Source: Psychrobacillus faecigallinarum (GTDB taxonomy: Bacteria; Bacillota; Bacilli; Bacillales_A; Planococcaceae). Taken from it: DNA of 64,000 bases. The translations under genes and the position numbers were made by a program. The stretch lies in contig NZ_JACSQO010000004.1 of NCBI RefSeq assembly GCF_014836595.1, positions 186,001-250,000 on the forward strand. Reading direction: 5' to 3'. The first letter of the stretch is position 1, and each line of letters opens with the position of its first letter. Below the pieces are notes generated by a model, which was given only the letters and a program-made list of their open reading frames with translations, had not been told where the DNA came from and did not search any database. Shown piece by piece: positions 7,327-17,266 of this stretch.

Positions 7327-8931
7327 TTATGTTTTCCCCTTACTCTTTTTCTCTTTAGTGCTAGGAGCATGCTGTCTCACCAAATTCTTAGAAAAGTAGG
7401 AAGAACGATGAGTCATTTTCTGAAGAGGTGAACGCAATACAGTGTCTTTCTGTCCAACTAAATGAAATGGCGCAAATGGGTACATATATGGGATTCCGAA
7501 AGATTTAAGATGACATAAATGAAGTATCAACAAAATTAGTCCTAGTACAATACCAAATAATCCGAACATACCAGCCAATAATATAAAACCAAAACGTAGT
7601 AATCTTCCTGAGATTGCAATGTTATAGGTTGGTGCTACAAAGCTAGCAATTGCAGTGAGCGAGACTACAATTACCATTACCGCAGATATTAACCCAGCTT
7701 CTACTGCTGCTGTTCCTATTACAAAAGCCCCGACAATTGACATTGCAGATCCTATAACTCGAGGCATCCGGAGACCAGCCTCTCTTAATAGTTCAAAAGC
7801 TATTTCCATCACGACTACCTCAGTAAGGGTAGAAAAAGGGGTATTTTCTTTTTGAGAAGCTATACTTACTAATAATTCAGTAGGTAACATTTCTCTATGA
7901 AAGTTTACTAAGGCTATGAACATGGCGGGAAATAACAAGGATATACTAAAGGCGAAAAATCTCAATAATCGAACAAAAGTAGCCATCCAATGTCTTTGAT
8001 AAAAATCCTCTGGCGAATGAAAAAATTGCACAAATAATGTAGGCACTATGAGAGCATAAGGAGAACCATCTACAAAAATTGCTACCCTACCTTCTAACAA
8101 GCAAGCAGCTACAGAATCAGGTCGCTCCGTATTATAGATTGTTGGAAAAGGGGTGTTGGGTTCATCCTGTATTAATTCTTCGACATAAGCACTCTCTAAT
8201 ATTCCATCAATATTAATTTCATTCAAACGTGCATGAACCTCTTTAATAACAGACTCTTCTGCAATTCCGTTAATATACATAATGGCAATATTGGTTTTGG
8301 TCCTAGTACCTAGCTCAACTTGTTCCATCCATAGATTTGTATCCTTTATAATTCTTCTGATTAGGGCAGTATTAACTCTTAAATTTTCTGTAAAAGCTTC
8401 TTTAGGACCTCTTATGACAGTTTGTGAAGTCGGCTCTGCTACCGCACGTTGCTGCCAATTTTTGTTCCCGATTATAAAACCTAATTCTGCACCATCAATC
8501 AATAAGATAGTGTTTCCAGATAATAAAGAAGTGAACAACATATTAAAATCTTTCACTTCTTTTAATTCTCCAACAGTTAATGCATAACTCTTTAATGTAT
8601 TCATAATTTCAGATTCATTCATTATAGTTTCGCCAATTGGAATATCATTCAAATCAATCATTAATGATTCCATTACAAATTCTTGTATAGCATTAGCATC
8701 ACTAAGTCCATCTGTATATATAATTGCAGCTTTTAAAATTCCGTTTGTTCCAATTTTTATTTCTCGAATGATAATATCATTACTATTACCAAGGGAGCTT
8801 GTTATAGTCTTGAGATTTTCATCAAGTTGTTGCTTGAGGGATTGTTGTTTATCGAATTGTTTCGAATCAAATCGATCACCAGTGCTCGATGATGATAATA
8901 CGACTTTCTTCTTTCGTTTTAAAAAAAACAT
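7327..8931 (-). CDS. GerAA-type spore germination receptor subunit
   Basis: The A subunit of the receptor, 534 residues. It has a large hydrophilic N-terminal domain (about 1-290), then several membrane helices (about 300-470), and a basic cytoplasmic C-terminal tail. Conserved GerA-family stretches include EGRVAIFVDGSPYALIVPTLF and PEDFYQRHWMATFVRLLRFFAF. The start ATG 8931 follows GAGGGAAG. It is the first gene of a four-gene operon. Upstream on the - strand, TGCATA followed 17 bp later by CGTAGGATA could be a sporulation sigma-G type promoter, but the -10 match is poor. The germinant cannot be predicted. Confidence 0.92.
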   Translation of the reverse strand: MFFLKRKKKVVLSSSSTGDRFDSKQFDKQQSLKQQLDENLKTITSSLGNSNDIIIREIKIGTNGILKAAIIYTDGLSDANAIQEFVMESLMIDLNDIPIGETIMNESEIMNTLKSYALTVGELKEVKDFNMLFTSLLSGNTILLIDGAELGFIIGNKNWQQRAVAEPTSQTVIRGPKEAFTENLRVNTALIRRIIKDTNLWMEQVELGTRTKTNIAIMYINGIAEESVIKEVHARLNEINIDGILESAYVEELIQDEPNTPFPTIYNTERPDSVAACLLEGRVAIFVDGSPYALIVPTLFVQFFHSPEDFYQRHWMATFVRLLRFFAFSISLLFPAMFIALVNFHREMLPTELLVSIASQKENTPFSTLTEVVVMEIAFELLREAGLRMPRVIGSAMSIVGAFVIGTAAVEAGLISAVMVIVVSLTAIASFVAPTYNIAISGRLLRFGFILLAGMFGLFGIVLGLILLILHLCHLKSFGIPYMYPFAPFHLVGQKDTVLRSPLQKMTHRSSYFSKNLVRQHAPSTKEKKSKGKT

Positions 8932-9048
8932 TTCTTCCCTCTTTTCGTGAGTATCCTACGAAAAAGTGTTTCCATTTTATGCATTATTTATTCAAAATCA
9001 AACTGCAATATACAGTAAAATTAGGTAAGTCTAAATAGTCCTAAATAC

Positions 9049-9087
9049 AAAAAGATGGAGAAAATGATTCATTTTCTCCATCTTTTT
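9049..9087. terminator. Terminator of the APH-type kinase gene
   Basis: A long perfect inverted repeat (arms AAAAAGATGGAGAAAATGA and its complement) with a very small loop and T-rich ends on both strands. It lies 55 bp past the stop of the - strand gene ending at 9142. Confidence 0.75.
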
Positions 9088-9141
9088 AAGTTGTGCTCGA
9101 ACCTTTGTTGTCCACTTTTAAGTTTTCAACTACTTATTATA

Positions 9142-10047
9142 TTAACAATCCTCTATAAGAAGTTCTTTAAAACATTGGGCACAATAATATGCCTTTCTCC
9201 AATAGGAATCATTATCTTCAATTGCCCAACACATGCTTAAGGTTGCCATTACGAAACTAGCTTCAACTAATTTTTGTTTGTCTAAGTGTAAAAGATTTGA
9301 TAAACGGTTAATTCGATTATTGAGAACCTGTTTTACATCTTTGTTTTTTGGCAGATGATTAACCATAAAAGAGGTGAAGTCTAAGTAAAGATGACCTACC
9401 ACTCCTTTTGGATCAATTACGGTCCATCCTTTTTCATCTGAGTAAAGGATGTTTTCATGGTGTAAATCACCATGTAAAAGAAATTCATTGGATGGATTCA
9501 TAAAGTCCAGAGAATGAAGCTTTGCTTCAAGTACAAACTTCTTTGGAGGATATTCGACAAAGTCATAATCACTTTCTACATATCGGTCAATGGCGGAGAA
9601 CCAATTACTAATATTGGGCGTCGTAAGTGATAGATTTACCTTCCTAGGGAGTTTTGACCACACAGTGGCGTATTGTTCAATTGCTTCTTCTTCTGATAAA
9701 TCAAACAGCATGTTGCCTGGAATAATTTTCTCCAGTAGCATTATTCCATCTTTCTTTTCATATCGCAAAAGTTTTACGCTTCCATTTCCATCATATGAAG
9801 CAAGGGTGTTGATTTCATTTGAAAAATCTATATTGGGGACACCGATTTTTAAAATTGCTGGACAGCCGTTTATTTGCTTAACATTTAATACATAGTTGTA
9901 GGATAAGTTATCTACCGGGCTTAATATTGTTAGTTCCCACTTTTTTTCGTAAACTTCTATGATTTGATGTAAATGACTAAGCCATTGTATGCCTTCTTCT
10001 CCAAATGCCCCCTTTATCTTTTGCACAAACGATTGGGGATACTCCAT
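9142..10047 (-). CDS. Aminoglycoside/streptomycin 6-phosphotransferase-like kinase
   Basis: A 301-residue protein with the kinase-like fold of the aminoglycoside phosphotransferase superfamily. The catalytic loop is HGDLHHENIL (about residues 191-200) and the metal-binding segment VIDPKGVVG follows about 18 residues later. The wording IDPKG is typical of the APH(6)-like subgroup that includes streptomycin and hydroxyurea phosphotransferases. Chromosomal copies in Bacillales mostly have unknown substrates, so resistance should not be assumed. Single gene with its own terminator; it diverges from the GNAT gene at 10231. Confidence 0.85.
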   Translation of the reverse strand: MEYPQSFVQKIKGAFGEEGIQWLSHLHQIIEVYEKKWELTILSPVDNLSYNYVLNVKQINGCPAILKIGVPNIDFSNEINTLASYDGNGSVKLLRYEKKDGIMLLEKIIPGNMLFDLSEEEAIEQYATVWSKLPRKVNLSLTTPNISNWFSAIDRYVESDYDFVEYPPKKFVLEAKLHSLDFMNPSNEFLLHGDLHHENILYSDEKGWTVIDPKGVVGHLYLDFTSFMVNHLPKNKDVKQVLNNRINRLSNLLHLDKQKLVEASFVMATLSMCWAIEDNDSYWRKAYYCAQCFKELLIEDC

Positions 10048-10230
10048 AACCCTACCTCCATTCTCTAGCTCTTAATTTACCATTTCTAAAATATATTAGT
10101 TTCTCTTATAAGTATAAAATAATTACTAATATCTTTGGTGCTTCTTATTTAATTTGTGAGAATTGTTATTTATATTTAAAAAATACTTTAGTAAAATAGA
10201 ATGAAATAACTACTGAAAGTTGGAGATAAA

Positions 10231-10722
10231 ATGACTATTGCAATAGAAACTGCAACCATAGCTGATTTTGATGAGGTTAACTCCATAGTAAAAGAGAGTC
10301 AAGATGAACACCACCGAGCTTTACCCCATATTTTTAGCAGAGTCGACCAAGTAATGCCACACGATTACTTTCAATCGTTATTAATCGAACCAGCAAGTGA
10401 AGTATTAGTAGTTAGAAAAAATAATCAAATCCTAGGTTTCGCTATATTGGAGGTAATGGAGGCTCCACCTTTCGACTCACTTGCTCCAAGAAAATATGCA
10501 TACATAAACGATTTTGGAGTAAAAAGCAGTCATAAAAGAATGGGTATAGGAAAAGTACTATTTGAAGGGTGTACGTACTGGGCAAATAGTAAAGGAGCAA
10601 CAGCCTTGGAACTTAATGTGTGGAACTTCAATGAAAGTGCTATTGCCTTTTATGAAAAGTTAGGAATGGAAACTATCAGCAGGAAAATGACGATAAGCTT
10701 AGAAAGAGAAACCGAAAAATAA
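10231..10722 (+). CDS. GNAT family N-acetyltransferase
   Basis: A single GNAT domain of 163 residues. The acetyl-CoA binding region INDFGVKSSHKRMGIGKVLFEG is followed by LELNVWNFNESAIAFYEKLGME, the canonical strand-helix ending of the fold. The ATG follows TGGAGATAAA. The substrate is unknown. It is transcribed divergently from the kinase gene at 10047 and stands alone; a weak hairpin (GGACTAT / ATAGTCC, 10737-10763) follows but lacks a T-run. Confidence 0.88.
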   Translation: MTIAIETATIADFDEVNSIVKESQDEHHRALPHIFSRVDQVMPHDYFQSLLIEPASEVLVVRKNNQILGFAILEVMEAPPFDSLAPRKYAYINDFGVKSSHKRMGIGKVLFEGCTYWANSKGATALELNVWNFNESAIAFYEKLGMETISRKMTISLERETEK

Positions 10723-10777
10723 TATAATGAGAAAATGGACTATAAATAGAAAATTCATAGTCCGCTCACTTATTATT

Positions 10778-11575
10778 CTACTTTCGAACAGAAATTCTAC
10801 CTAAATCAGTATCAAGTTTGATGAGATATTCTCCCTTACCGTAAGTGATAGAAGAATCAGATGAACCGAAAAGATCGATTCCGCCTAAGTCGTTTTTTGC
10901 TTGAATAGTTGCATTCGTCGGTTCATTCTCTGTCTTTACTTCAATAGCTCCATTATCAGTGCTGAGGTTAATATGTTGATCAAGATTTTTCGTTTCTAGA
11001 CTTATCGCACCGTTATCTGAATCAGCCACAATGATTCCAGCTATATTTTTCAAAGCAACTTTTCCGTTATCCGTTTCAGCATGAACATTTTTCCCAACGA
11101 TATCTTCTAGTAATACTGACCCGTTATTGGATTCAAAAATAAGTTGATCACCCTGAATATTGTTTGCTTTGATACTTCCATTTGAAGTTGAAAGATTAAT
11201 ATCATCATAAACCTTTTCTGGAAGATAAATCGTTAGTTTCGTGCTACCCGAATTAATACCAAATTGAAAAGTATTCCATCTTTTTTCTAACAACTCTACA
11301 TAAAGAGTATCACCCTTAACTTTTGCTGAAAACTTATATTTCTTCTTCTGTTTTGTATTTCCTGTATATTCTACCTTAGTGTTTGAATCGGTTGTAGGTA
11401 AAACTGTAATGGAAGCATTGTCTGATACAACCTCCACATTTTCATACGTCTCTGCTATAGTTGACACTTTAGCTGCGTCTGCTTGAAATAGACCTTTTAT
11501 ATCAAAACCAATATTGATGATAGCTCCTACGAGTAAAATTGATACACATAAGATAATAATTTTTTTTAAGTTCAT
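10778..11575 (-). CDS. DUF4097-type beta-helix membrane-anchored protein
   Basis: A 265-residue protein with one N-terminal membrane anchor (about residues 5-25) and an extracytoplasmic domain of short repeated beta-strands. Strands such as SNGSIKANNI, NNGSVLLEDI, DNGKVALKNI and DNGAISLET recur about every 18-20 residues. This S/DNG-repeat pattern is typical of DUF4097, the family of LiaG and related cell-envelope stress proteins of Bacillus. No envelope-stress regulator lies next to it here, and the gene appears monocistronic. The exact role is unknown. Confidence 0.8.
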   Translation of the reverse strand: MNLKKIIILCVSILLVGAIINIGFDIKGLFQADAAKVSTIAETYENVEVVSDNASITVLPTTDSNTKVEYTGNTKQKKKYKFSAKVKGDTLYVELLEKRWNTFQFGINSGSTKLTIYLPEKVYDDINLSTSNGSIKANNIQGDQLIFESNNGSVLLEDIVGKNVHAETDNGKVALKNIAGIIVADSDNGAISLETKNLDQHINLSTDNGAIEVKTENEPTNATIQAKNDLGGIDLFGSSDSSITYGKGEYLIKLDTDLGRISVRK

Positions 11576-11818
11576 ATATTTCCCTCCTTAACTTCATTAT
11601 AGTGTGTTTGAAAAACATATAAATGGTCTGAAGAGCTGTTTAAGTGTAAGACCTAAGCCGTATATAGCTTAATATATGCTCTTCATATTATTGTTATAGA
11701 ATGGTTTTATCGACTTCCACCTAGAAAAAGCAAGATATATCCAGGAGCTATTTGCTACTAATAACCTTCAAAAGTTAACATTTACCAAATTATAATAAAA
11801 ATATGTAATGTTAAAAAT

Positions 11819-11853
11819 AGACCTAAGTCTCTTGTTATGTAAGGCTTAGGTCT
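11819..11853 (-). terminator. Terminator of the PlsC-like gene
   Basis: Stem AGACCTAAG / CTTAGGTCT with a 17-nt loop, just past the stop at 11859; the - strand runs on into ATTTTTAA. The rest of 11576-11858 holds no gene. Confidence 0.65.
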
Positions 11854-11858
11854 GATTA

Positions 11859-12458
11859 TTATTTCTTATTTTCTAATGTAGTTTGTATTTCTTCTTCTAA
11901 TAATTTTGTTCTTTCATTAAGTAGTTCTGTATAGCTAGCTAGTTCGTCTTTTTTTTGAACATTTATGAAAATTGGTTCACCAAACATTATTACAGCTTTT
12001 TTCATTCTTTTTAACTCCTTCAATGTTCGAGGACCGTAATAATAGGCTGGAACAATCGGGGATTTCGACAAGTTTGCAATAGTTACTGCGCCTCTTTTTA
12101 AGGGCGCTCCCTCTGAATTTCGAGTTCCGCTTGGGAAAATGCCGACAACTTCTTTTCTTTTTAATAGTTTAACGGGAATTTTAATAGTGCTAGGAGAAGG
12201 ATTTTCTCTATCTACCGGAAATGCATTGATTTTGCGTAAAAGAAATCCGATTATCGGATTATCAAATAGTTCTTTTTTTGCCATGAAATGAACTGGTCTT
12301 GGAATAGCAATTCCTAATATAACAATTTCTAGCCAGCCCCTATGAGTACAAGTAACAATGTATGCTTCTTGTTGCGGCAACAGTTCCTTGTTTAGCACTT
12401 CTACTTTCCCGAATATCCTTACAATTATTTTAGCAATACTTAATACAAATTTATACAT
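11859..12458 (-). CDS. PlsC-family lysophospholipid acyltransferase with an H-X4-E motif
   Basis: Member of the 1-acyl-glycerol-3-phosphate acyltransferase family, which acylates lysophosphatidic acid in membrane lipid synthesis. Recognisable blocks are CTHRGWLE (motif I), KKELFDNPIIG with FPVDREN (motif II), GIFPSGTRNSEG (motif III) and IVPAYYYGP (motif IV). Motif I normally ends in Asp (H-X4-D); here the codon is GAA, giving Glu. The start is ATG 12458, after AAGGTGG; ten more codons upstream lack a ribosome binding site. Its closest mental match is B. subtilis YhdO. Length (199 aa) is normal. Monocistronic. Confidence 0.88.
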   Translation of the reverse strand: MYKFVLSIAKIIVRIFGKVEVLNKELLPQQEAYIVTCTHRGWLEIVILGIAIPRPVHFMAKKELFDNPIIGFLLRKINAFPVDRENPSPSTIKIPVKLLKRKEVVGIFPSGTRNSEGAPLKRGAVTIANLSKSPIVPAYYYGPRTLKELKRMKKAVIMFGEPIFINVQKKDELASYTELLNERTKLLEEEIQTTLENKK

Positions 12459-12649
12459 ATAACCCACCTTATTATCTACGATTAGCACCTAGTGCTAATT
12501 GTAGAGTAAATATCGGGAAATTACTAGGTTTTTTTAATTTTCACTTATCTACTTGTCTACTAGATTCATATTCTTACTAATCCTTTCAGGGGGTTCTTGC
12601 TTTTTTCATTGTTTGAATATCGGAGCAGACTGTTGACCTTGTGTTTCTA

Positions 12650-13522
12650 CTATTTCCTATAGGCTATGAGCTCATACTTCAATTCAAAACCTACCGATTT
12701 ATATAAAGCCAATGCTTTGTCATTTTCAGCTCTGACACTCAATGTAATTTCTTTAATAGTGTCATAAGAAAATAAGTAATTGAGAGCGGATTGAATAAGT
12801 TGAGTCCCGATTCCTTGCTTCTGATACTCACTGGAAACTGCTATATATTCAATAGAGCCATTGTTTTGACTTGATTCTATCTCTACGTAAACATATCCTT
12901 TAACTTTTTCTAGACCCTCTGCAAATATAAAAAGCTTATTTTTATTGTCCAAACGTCTCAGAATATCGGAGCTATTATAGTAAGTATTAGAAAATGATGC
13001 AGTATGGAGAGCTGTAAAGGAATCTTCGAATGATGGGCTGTATTGTATAATTTTGATGTTTTGCGGAAATGAGTGGTTTTTCTTAATGATAGATAATATC
13101 AGATGCTGTCCTATTTCCACTCCCCCTTTTTCCCGAATGTACTCTCTTGTAAGAAAATTCTCCTTATGAACAAAGAACTGAAAGGATTTTACGTCAAATG
13201 GCATCTGTGAAACCAAATGATTCCACATTCCATCTGCTATCTCCCGGTATTCCTCTGAAGCTAAAACAAATGGTCCCCAAACTTCAATAGTTCTTAATTG
13301 CTCATCCACATCAAAGCCAAGAGCACCTTTAATAATGGCATGTTCAGTGGCAATGACAAATGAGTGCTCAAAGTCTAAGTCAGAGAAATCATGTAGAATA
13401 GTATCTTCAATTTCTTTAGCAATAACTCCACAATAACCGATATGATACTCAGGCTGGAGATTCAATTTCTCGAGAAATTCCGAAAGAAGATGAATATCTT
13501 TTGGATTCTTTATCTTTAACAT
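12650..13522 (-). CDS. GNAT family N-acetyltransferase with degenerate N-terminal domain
   Basis: 290 residues. The C-terminal half (about 155-290) is a clear GNAT domain: IEYIAVSSEYQKQGIGTQLIQSA is the acetyl-CoA loop and ENDKALALYKSVGFE the end signature. The N-terminal half is likely a second, diverged GNAT fold, a layout similar to the protein at 1646. Substrate unknown. It is monocistronic, with no clear operon partner. Confidence 0.82.
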   Translation of the reverse strand: MLKIKNPKDIHLLSEFLEKLNLQPEYHIGYCGVIAKEIEDTILHDFSDLDFEHSFVIATEHAIIKGALGFDVDEQLRTIEVWGPFVLASEEYREIADGMWNHLVSQMPFDVKSFQFFVHKENFLTREYIREKGGVEIGQHLILSIIKKNHSFPQNIKIIQYSPSFEDSFTALHTASFSNTYYNSSDILRRLDNKNKLFIFAEGLEKVKGYVYVEIESSQNNGSIEYIAVSSEYQKQGIGTQLIQSALNYLFSYDTIKEITLSVRAENDKALALYKSVGFELKYELIAYRK

Positions 13523-13797
13523 TTAACCGCACCTACTCATCAGTATTTTTTGTGATTGTATTTCAACCGCCTTTAGTTTTGAACAATCTTTTTTCTACTC
13601 TTAGGGACAAGTAATATCATTTGTTTCTAATAATCTTGAAATTAATATCCATCTTAATCACTAGTAATCTTTTTCAAGAGAAAATCCTTGTTCGAAACCA
13701 TTCAACTGGAGATTAATTTCGCAGCTTTTATAATAAATTCTAGCTTTCCTTTAAAAATCCTTTTTATTCCCATTTAAAAATAAATGCTTCAATAAAA

Positions 13798-13831
13798 AAG
13801 CAATCCGAGATAGCATTATTTCGGATTGCTT
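13798..13831 (-). terminator. Terminator of the trp operon
   Basis: Stem AAGCAATCCGA / TCGGATTGCTT followed on the - strand by TTTTTTATTG, 56 bp past the trpA stop. The remainder of the 364-bp gap 13523-13886 contains no gene that I can support. Confidence 0.8.
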
Positions 13832-13886
13832 AAGATCATTTTATTAATTGTTAGTCTGTAAGAAAGACGTTTATGTGTCTATGTTT

Positions 13887-14675
13887 TTAAGATATAATTT
13901 TTCGTTTAGAAGCTTTCACCAAGATTTTAATTTTATTCAAATCTTTTTTATGAAATGCCTCTACAATTGCACTTCCGACAATGACTCCATCAGCCATACT
14001 AGTCATTTCCTCTACTTGCTCAGGAGATGATATGCCGAATCCTGCCATCACTGGTATATTACTAAGTTCTTTGATAGATTTCAAATGCTCTACTAAGTCT
14101 TTATTGAACTTTTCACGAGTACCAGTTATTCCGTTGACCGTGACAGCGTATATAAAACCTTCTCCAGCATTCACGATTTTAACTATACGTTCTTTCGGGC
14201 TAGTCAGTGACACAAGAGGCACTAAAGCTACATCTGTTTCTCTTAAGGCGATTCTCAAAATGTCACTCTCCTCATAGGGCACATCCGGTACGATTAACCC
14301 GGCAATACCAAGTCGTTCACAATCCTGTGCAAAATTACTCAATCCATAGCTCAACATAGGATTATAATACGTCATAATAACTAATGGAATATGGATCTCT
14401 TGATAGATTCCTTCCAGTTCAGCAATGATATTTTTCAATGTAGCATCTACTTTAAGTGCTCGTTCACCAGCTTGTTGGATAGTTGGTCCATCGGCCACTG
14501 GATCAGAAAATGGAATTCCTAATTCAATAGCTGTTGCTCCAGCCTCTTGGAGAAGTAGAACTCTCTCCTTTAACTGATCCAGCCCCCCGTCCCCAGCCAT
14601 AATATAAGGAATAAATACTTTATCGCCGCTGCTTAAACAATTAACTAATGCATTTGTAAGTTTTCTTTTAGACAT
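13887..14675 (-). CDS. trpA: Tryptophan synthase alpha subunit
   Basis: Cleaves indole-3-glycerol phosphate to indole and glyceraldehyde-3-phosphate and hands indole to TrpB. The 262-residue TIM barrel shows the family signature [19 protein letters not shown] (about residues 49-67), containing the catalytic acid and Asp60-type residue. The phosphate-binding segment [13 protein letters not shown] and [10 protein letters not shown] are also present. It overlaps the end of trpB by 8 bp, so the two are translationally coupled, and it is the last gene of the trp operon before the terminator at 13798. Confidence 0.96.
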   Translation of the reverse strand: MSKRKLTNALVNCLSSGDKVFIPYIMAGDGGLDQLKERVLLLQEAGATAIELGIPFSDPVADGPTIQQAGERALKVDATLKNIIAELEGIYQEIHIPLVIMTYYNPMLSYGLSNFAQDCERLGIAGLIVPDVPYEESDILRIALRETDVALVPLVSLTSPKERIVKIVNAGEGFIYAVTVNGITGTREKFNKDLVEHLKSIKELSNIPVMAGFGISSPEQVEEMTSMADGVIVGSAIVEAFHKKDLNKIKILVKASKRKIIS

Positions 14676-15861
14676 GATTTGAGCCTCCTAATGCATCTCT
14701 AACTGTGTGTACGTCTTTATCACCACGACCAGAAAGACAAATAACTATTGTATCCTCTGGGCTCATTTTCTTAGCAAGTTTAGCTGCAAAATATATAGCA
14801 TGGGAACTCTCTAGAGCTGGAATAATTCCTTCCGTTCTAGCTAGTAATTGTAATCCTTCTAATGCCTCAGAATCCTTCACAGAAAGATACCTCACTCTTC
14901 CAATGTCATGTAAATAGCTATGCTCCGGACCAACCGCAGGATAATCTAAACCGGCGGAAATTGAATGTGCTTCCTGTATAAATCCGTCTTCATTTTGCAG
15001 AACGTACATATAAGCTCCATGCAATACACCTTCTTTCCCCCCGGCAATTGCCGCTGCATGTCTCCCAGTTTCAATTCCCTCTCCCGCTGCTTCAACACCG
15101 TACAAAGCCACTTCTGAATCGTCTATAAAGGGATGGAACATTCCTATTGCATTGCTTCCTCCGCCTACACAGGCAACGATGGCATTAGGGAGTTTTCCAT
15201 CCTTTTCTAGTACTTGCTTCTTAGTCTCTACACCGATAACACGTTGAAAATCCCGAACAATTCTCGGAAAAGGATGGGGACCAAGAGCTGAGCCTAAAAT
15301 ATAATGGGTGTCCTCGACATTTGCAACCCAATATCTAAGTGCTTCGTTGACTGCGTCCTTTAAAGTTCCAGAGCCTTGGTCTACCGATACAACCTTTGCA
15401 CCGAGTAGCTCCATCCGGAAAACGTTCAGTTCCTGTCTGCGAACATCTTCTTTTCCCATAAAAACAATGCACTCGAGATTAAACAGTGCACAAACAGTAG
15501 CAGTAGCAACTCCATGCTGGCCTGCACCTGTTTCTGCTACAATTTTCTTCTTACCCATTCTGACTGCCAGTAGCGCTTGGCCGATTGTATTGTTTATTTT
15601 ATGAGCGCCTGTATGATTTAAATCTTCCCTCTTCAATAAAATTTTTGCTCCACCGATTTCCTTTGTAAGACGTTCAGCAAAATAGAGAGGAGTTTCTCTT
15701 CCCACGTAGTCCTTTAAGTAATATTCTACCTCTTCTAAAAAGGAAGCATCTTCGATTGCTGTTTTATAGGCATTCTCTAATTCTACTAATGCAGTCATAA
15801 GTGTCTCAGGAACAAATTGACCTCCGAAACGTCCATATCGCCCAGCTTTTGTTTGTACCAT
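14668..15861 (-). CDS. trpB: Tryptophan synthase beta subunit
   Basis: PLP enzyme joining indole and serine to make tryptophan. In the 397-residue protein the PLP lysine is in [16 protein letters not shown] (about residue 87-90). The phosphate-cradling GGGSNAIG loop lies near residue 230 and ETGAGQHG near 110. The protein is full length and of the TrpB1 type. It starts 2 bp after trpF ends and overlaps trpA by 8 bp. Expression is controlled by the Trp T-box upstream of trpD. Confidence 0.97.
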   Translation of the reverse strand: MVQTKAGRYGRFGGQFVPETLMTALVELENAYKTAIEDASFLEEVEYYLKDYVGRETPLYFAERLTKEIGGAKILLKREDLNHTGAHKINNTIGQALLAVRMGKKKIVAETGAGQHGVATATVCALFNLECIVFMGKEDVRRQELNVFRMELLGAKVVSVDQGSGTLKDAVNEALRYWVANVEDTHYILGSALGPHPFPRIVRDFQRVIGVETKKQVLEKDGKLPNAIVACVGGGSNAIGMFHPFIDDSEVALYGVEAAGEGIETGRHAAAIAGGKEGVLHGAYMYVLQNEDGFIQEAHSISAGLDYPAVGPEHSYLHDIGRVRYLSVKDSEALEGLQLLARTEGIIPALESSHAIYFAAKLAKKMSPEDTIVICLSGRGDKDVHTVRDALGGSNHV

Positions 15862-15863
15862 GC

Positions 15864-16478
15864 TTATCTCTCCTCATCTTTGACCGTTTGAATGAATTCG
15901 CGTATCAATTGCTCATCTTTTCTACCATTTACCTCTACTCCACTAGATACATCCACCATAAAGGGCTTCACTCTTCTAATCGCTTCTTTTATATTTGATG
16001 CATTTAAACCACCAGCTAGAATTATCTGATTAGGGGAAATGCTGAGATCATTTAACAGTTGCCAATCAAACGTTACTCCACTTCCTCCTTTAAAATCTTT
16101 TCCTGGAGCATCGAACAGCATATAATCGGTATTAAACACTTTCGCTTTTTCCACATCACGACTTTCTCTGATAGATAGGGCCTTAATGGTTGGAAACTTA
16201 ATATTTTCTATAAAATCTGGTTCCTCATTACCATGTAATTGAATTAAATCCAACGGAATCTCTCGAATTGCCTGTTCTAGTTCATCGCTGTTTGGATTGA
16301 CAAAAACGCCAATTTTTAACACTTCTTTAGGGATGCATTTTGCTAAGTCATGAGCCTGTGATAATGTGACTCTCCTTTTACTTGGTGCAAAAACAAATCC
16401 AACAGCATCCGCGCCAGCTTCTATTGCTGCTACCACATGTTCTTTCTCCATCAATCCACATATCTTCACCTTAGTCAT
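15864..16478 (-). CDS. trpF: Phosphoribosylanthranilate isomerase
   Basis: Catalyses the Amadori rearrangement of phosphoribosylanthranilate, the step before TrpC. The 204-residue TIM barrel begins [13 protein letters not shown] with the catalytic Cys in KICG. It continues with [11 protein letters not shown] and IQLHGNE, and has the catalytic Asp in LFDAPG plus AGGLNASNI and VDVSSGVE near the end. Its ATG overlaps the trpC stop by 4 bp (ATGA), indicating coupled translation. Confidence 0.96.
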   Translation of the reverse strand: MTKVKICGLMEKEHVVAAIEAGADAVGFVFAPSKRRVTLSQAHDLAKCIPKEVLKIGVFVNPNSDELEQAIREIPLDLIQLHGNEEPDFIENIKFPTIKALSIRESRDVEKAKVFNTDYMLFDAPGKDFKGGSGVTFDWQLLNDLSISPNQIILAGGLNASNIKEAIRRVKPFMVDVSSGVEVNGRKDEQLIREFIQTVKDEER

Positions 16479-17266
16479 TGGACCATCACTTCACGTTCCA
16501 CCTGCAATGTACGAAGTGTCTTATACGGATCATCACTTCGCATTAAAGCTTCACCTACTAATACAGCACTTGCACCGTATTTTGCAACCTGTATTGCATC
16601 CACATTATTGCAAATACCACTTTCACTAATTAATACCCGTCCCTCGTTAAAAGGGAAATTACTTGCCAATTCACCGGTGTGAGATAAATCTACTTGGAAA
16701 GTGCGTAAATCTCTGTTATTTACACCTATAAGCTTAGTGTCTAATTGAAGTGCTACCTCTAGCTCTTGGATATTGTGAACCTCTACTAGCACCTCGAGAC
16801 CTTTCGCTATTGCATATGTGTATAATTCTTTTATTTTTTCCTTTGATAATGCTGCGACAATGAGAAGAACAACAGAGGCACCAGCACTTTTAGCAAAATC
16901 AATCTGTACTTTATGAATGATAAAGTCCTTACACAAGATCGGTAAATCTACGGTTTCTGCTACTGCTTGTAAATCCTTAAAAGAACCTTGAAAAAAGGGG
17001 GAATCTGTCAAAACAGATATTGCAGCAGCCCCAGCTTCTTGGTAAACTAATGCTTGTTTTGCTGGATCTACTATTCCTTGAATTAACCCTTTTGAAGGAG
17101 AGGCTCGTTTAATTTCGGCAATTACTTGGAGCTTATTGTTCTGAAACAACCTATCAAATAGCGAAGGTCTTTTCAGTCTCTTTTTACATACAGGAATTGT
17201 TTCATGAATCATTTGATTGATGAGCGTCTCTTTTTCTTTAAGAATTTTATCTAGAATAGTTGTCAT
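16475..17266 (-). CDS. trpC: Indole-3-glycerol-phosphate synthase
   Basis: Ring closure to indole-3-glycerol phosphate. A 263-residue TIM barrel with AEIKRASPSKG near residue 51 (catalytic Lys), LCKDFIIHKVQI (second catalytic Lys), GVNNRDLRTF and SESGI. All family hallmarks are in place and the length is normal. It overlaps trpD and trpF by 4 bp each (ATGA junctions). Confidence 0.97.
   Translation of the reverse strand: MTTILDKILKEKETLINQMIHETIPVCKKRLKRPSLFDRLFQNNKLQVIAEIKRASPSKGLIQGIVDPAKQALVYQEAGAAAISVLTDSPFFQGSFKDLQAVAETVDLPILCKDFIIHKVQIDFAKSAGASVVLLIVAALSKEKIKELYTYAIAKGLEVLVEVHNIQELEVALQLDTKLIGVNNRDLRTFQVDLSHTGELASNFPFNEGRVLISESGICNNVDAIQVAKYGASAVLVGEALMRSDDPYKTLRTLQVEREVMVQ

Noticed and set aside
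8940-9000. Sigma-G promoter before the germination operon
   Set aside because: TGCATA with a 17-bp spacer is a fair -35, but the -10 (CGTAGGATA) matches CAT..TA poorly, so it is not listed as a feature.
9142-10047. Aminoglycoside resistance call for the APH-type kinase
   Set aside because: The fold is clear but chromosomal homologues have mixed or unknown substrates, so a resistance claim is not supported by sequence.
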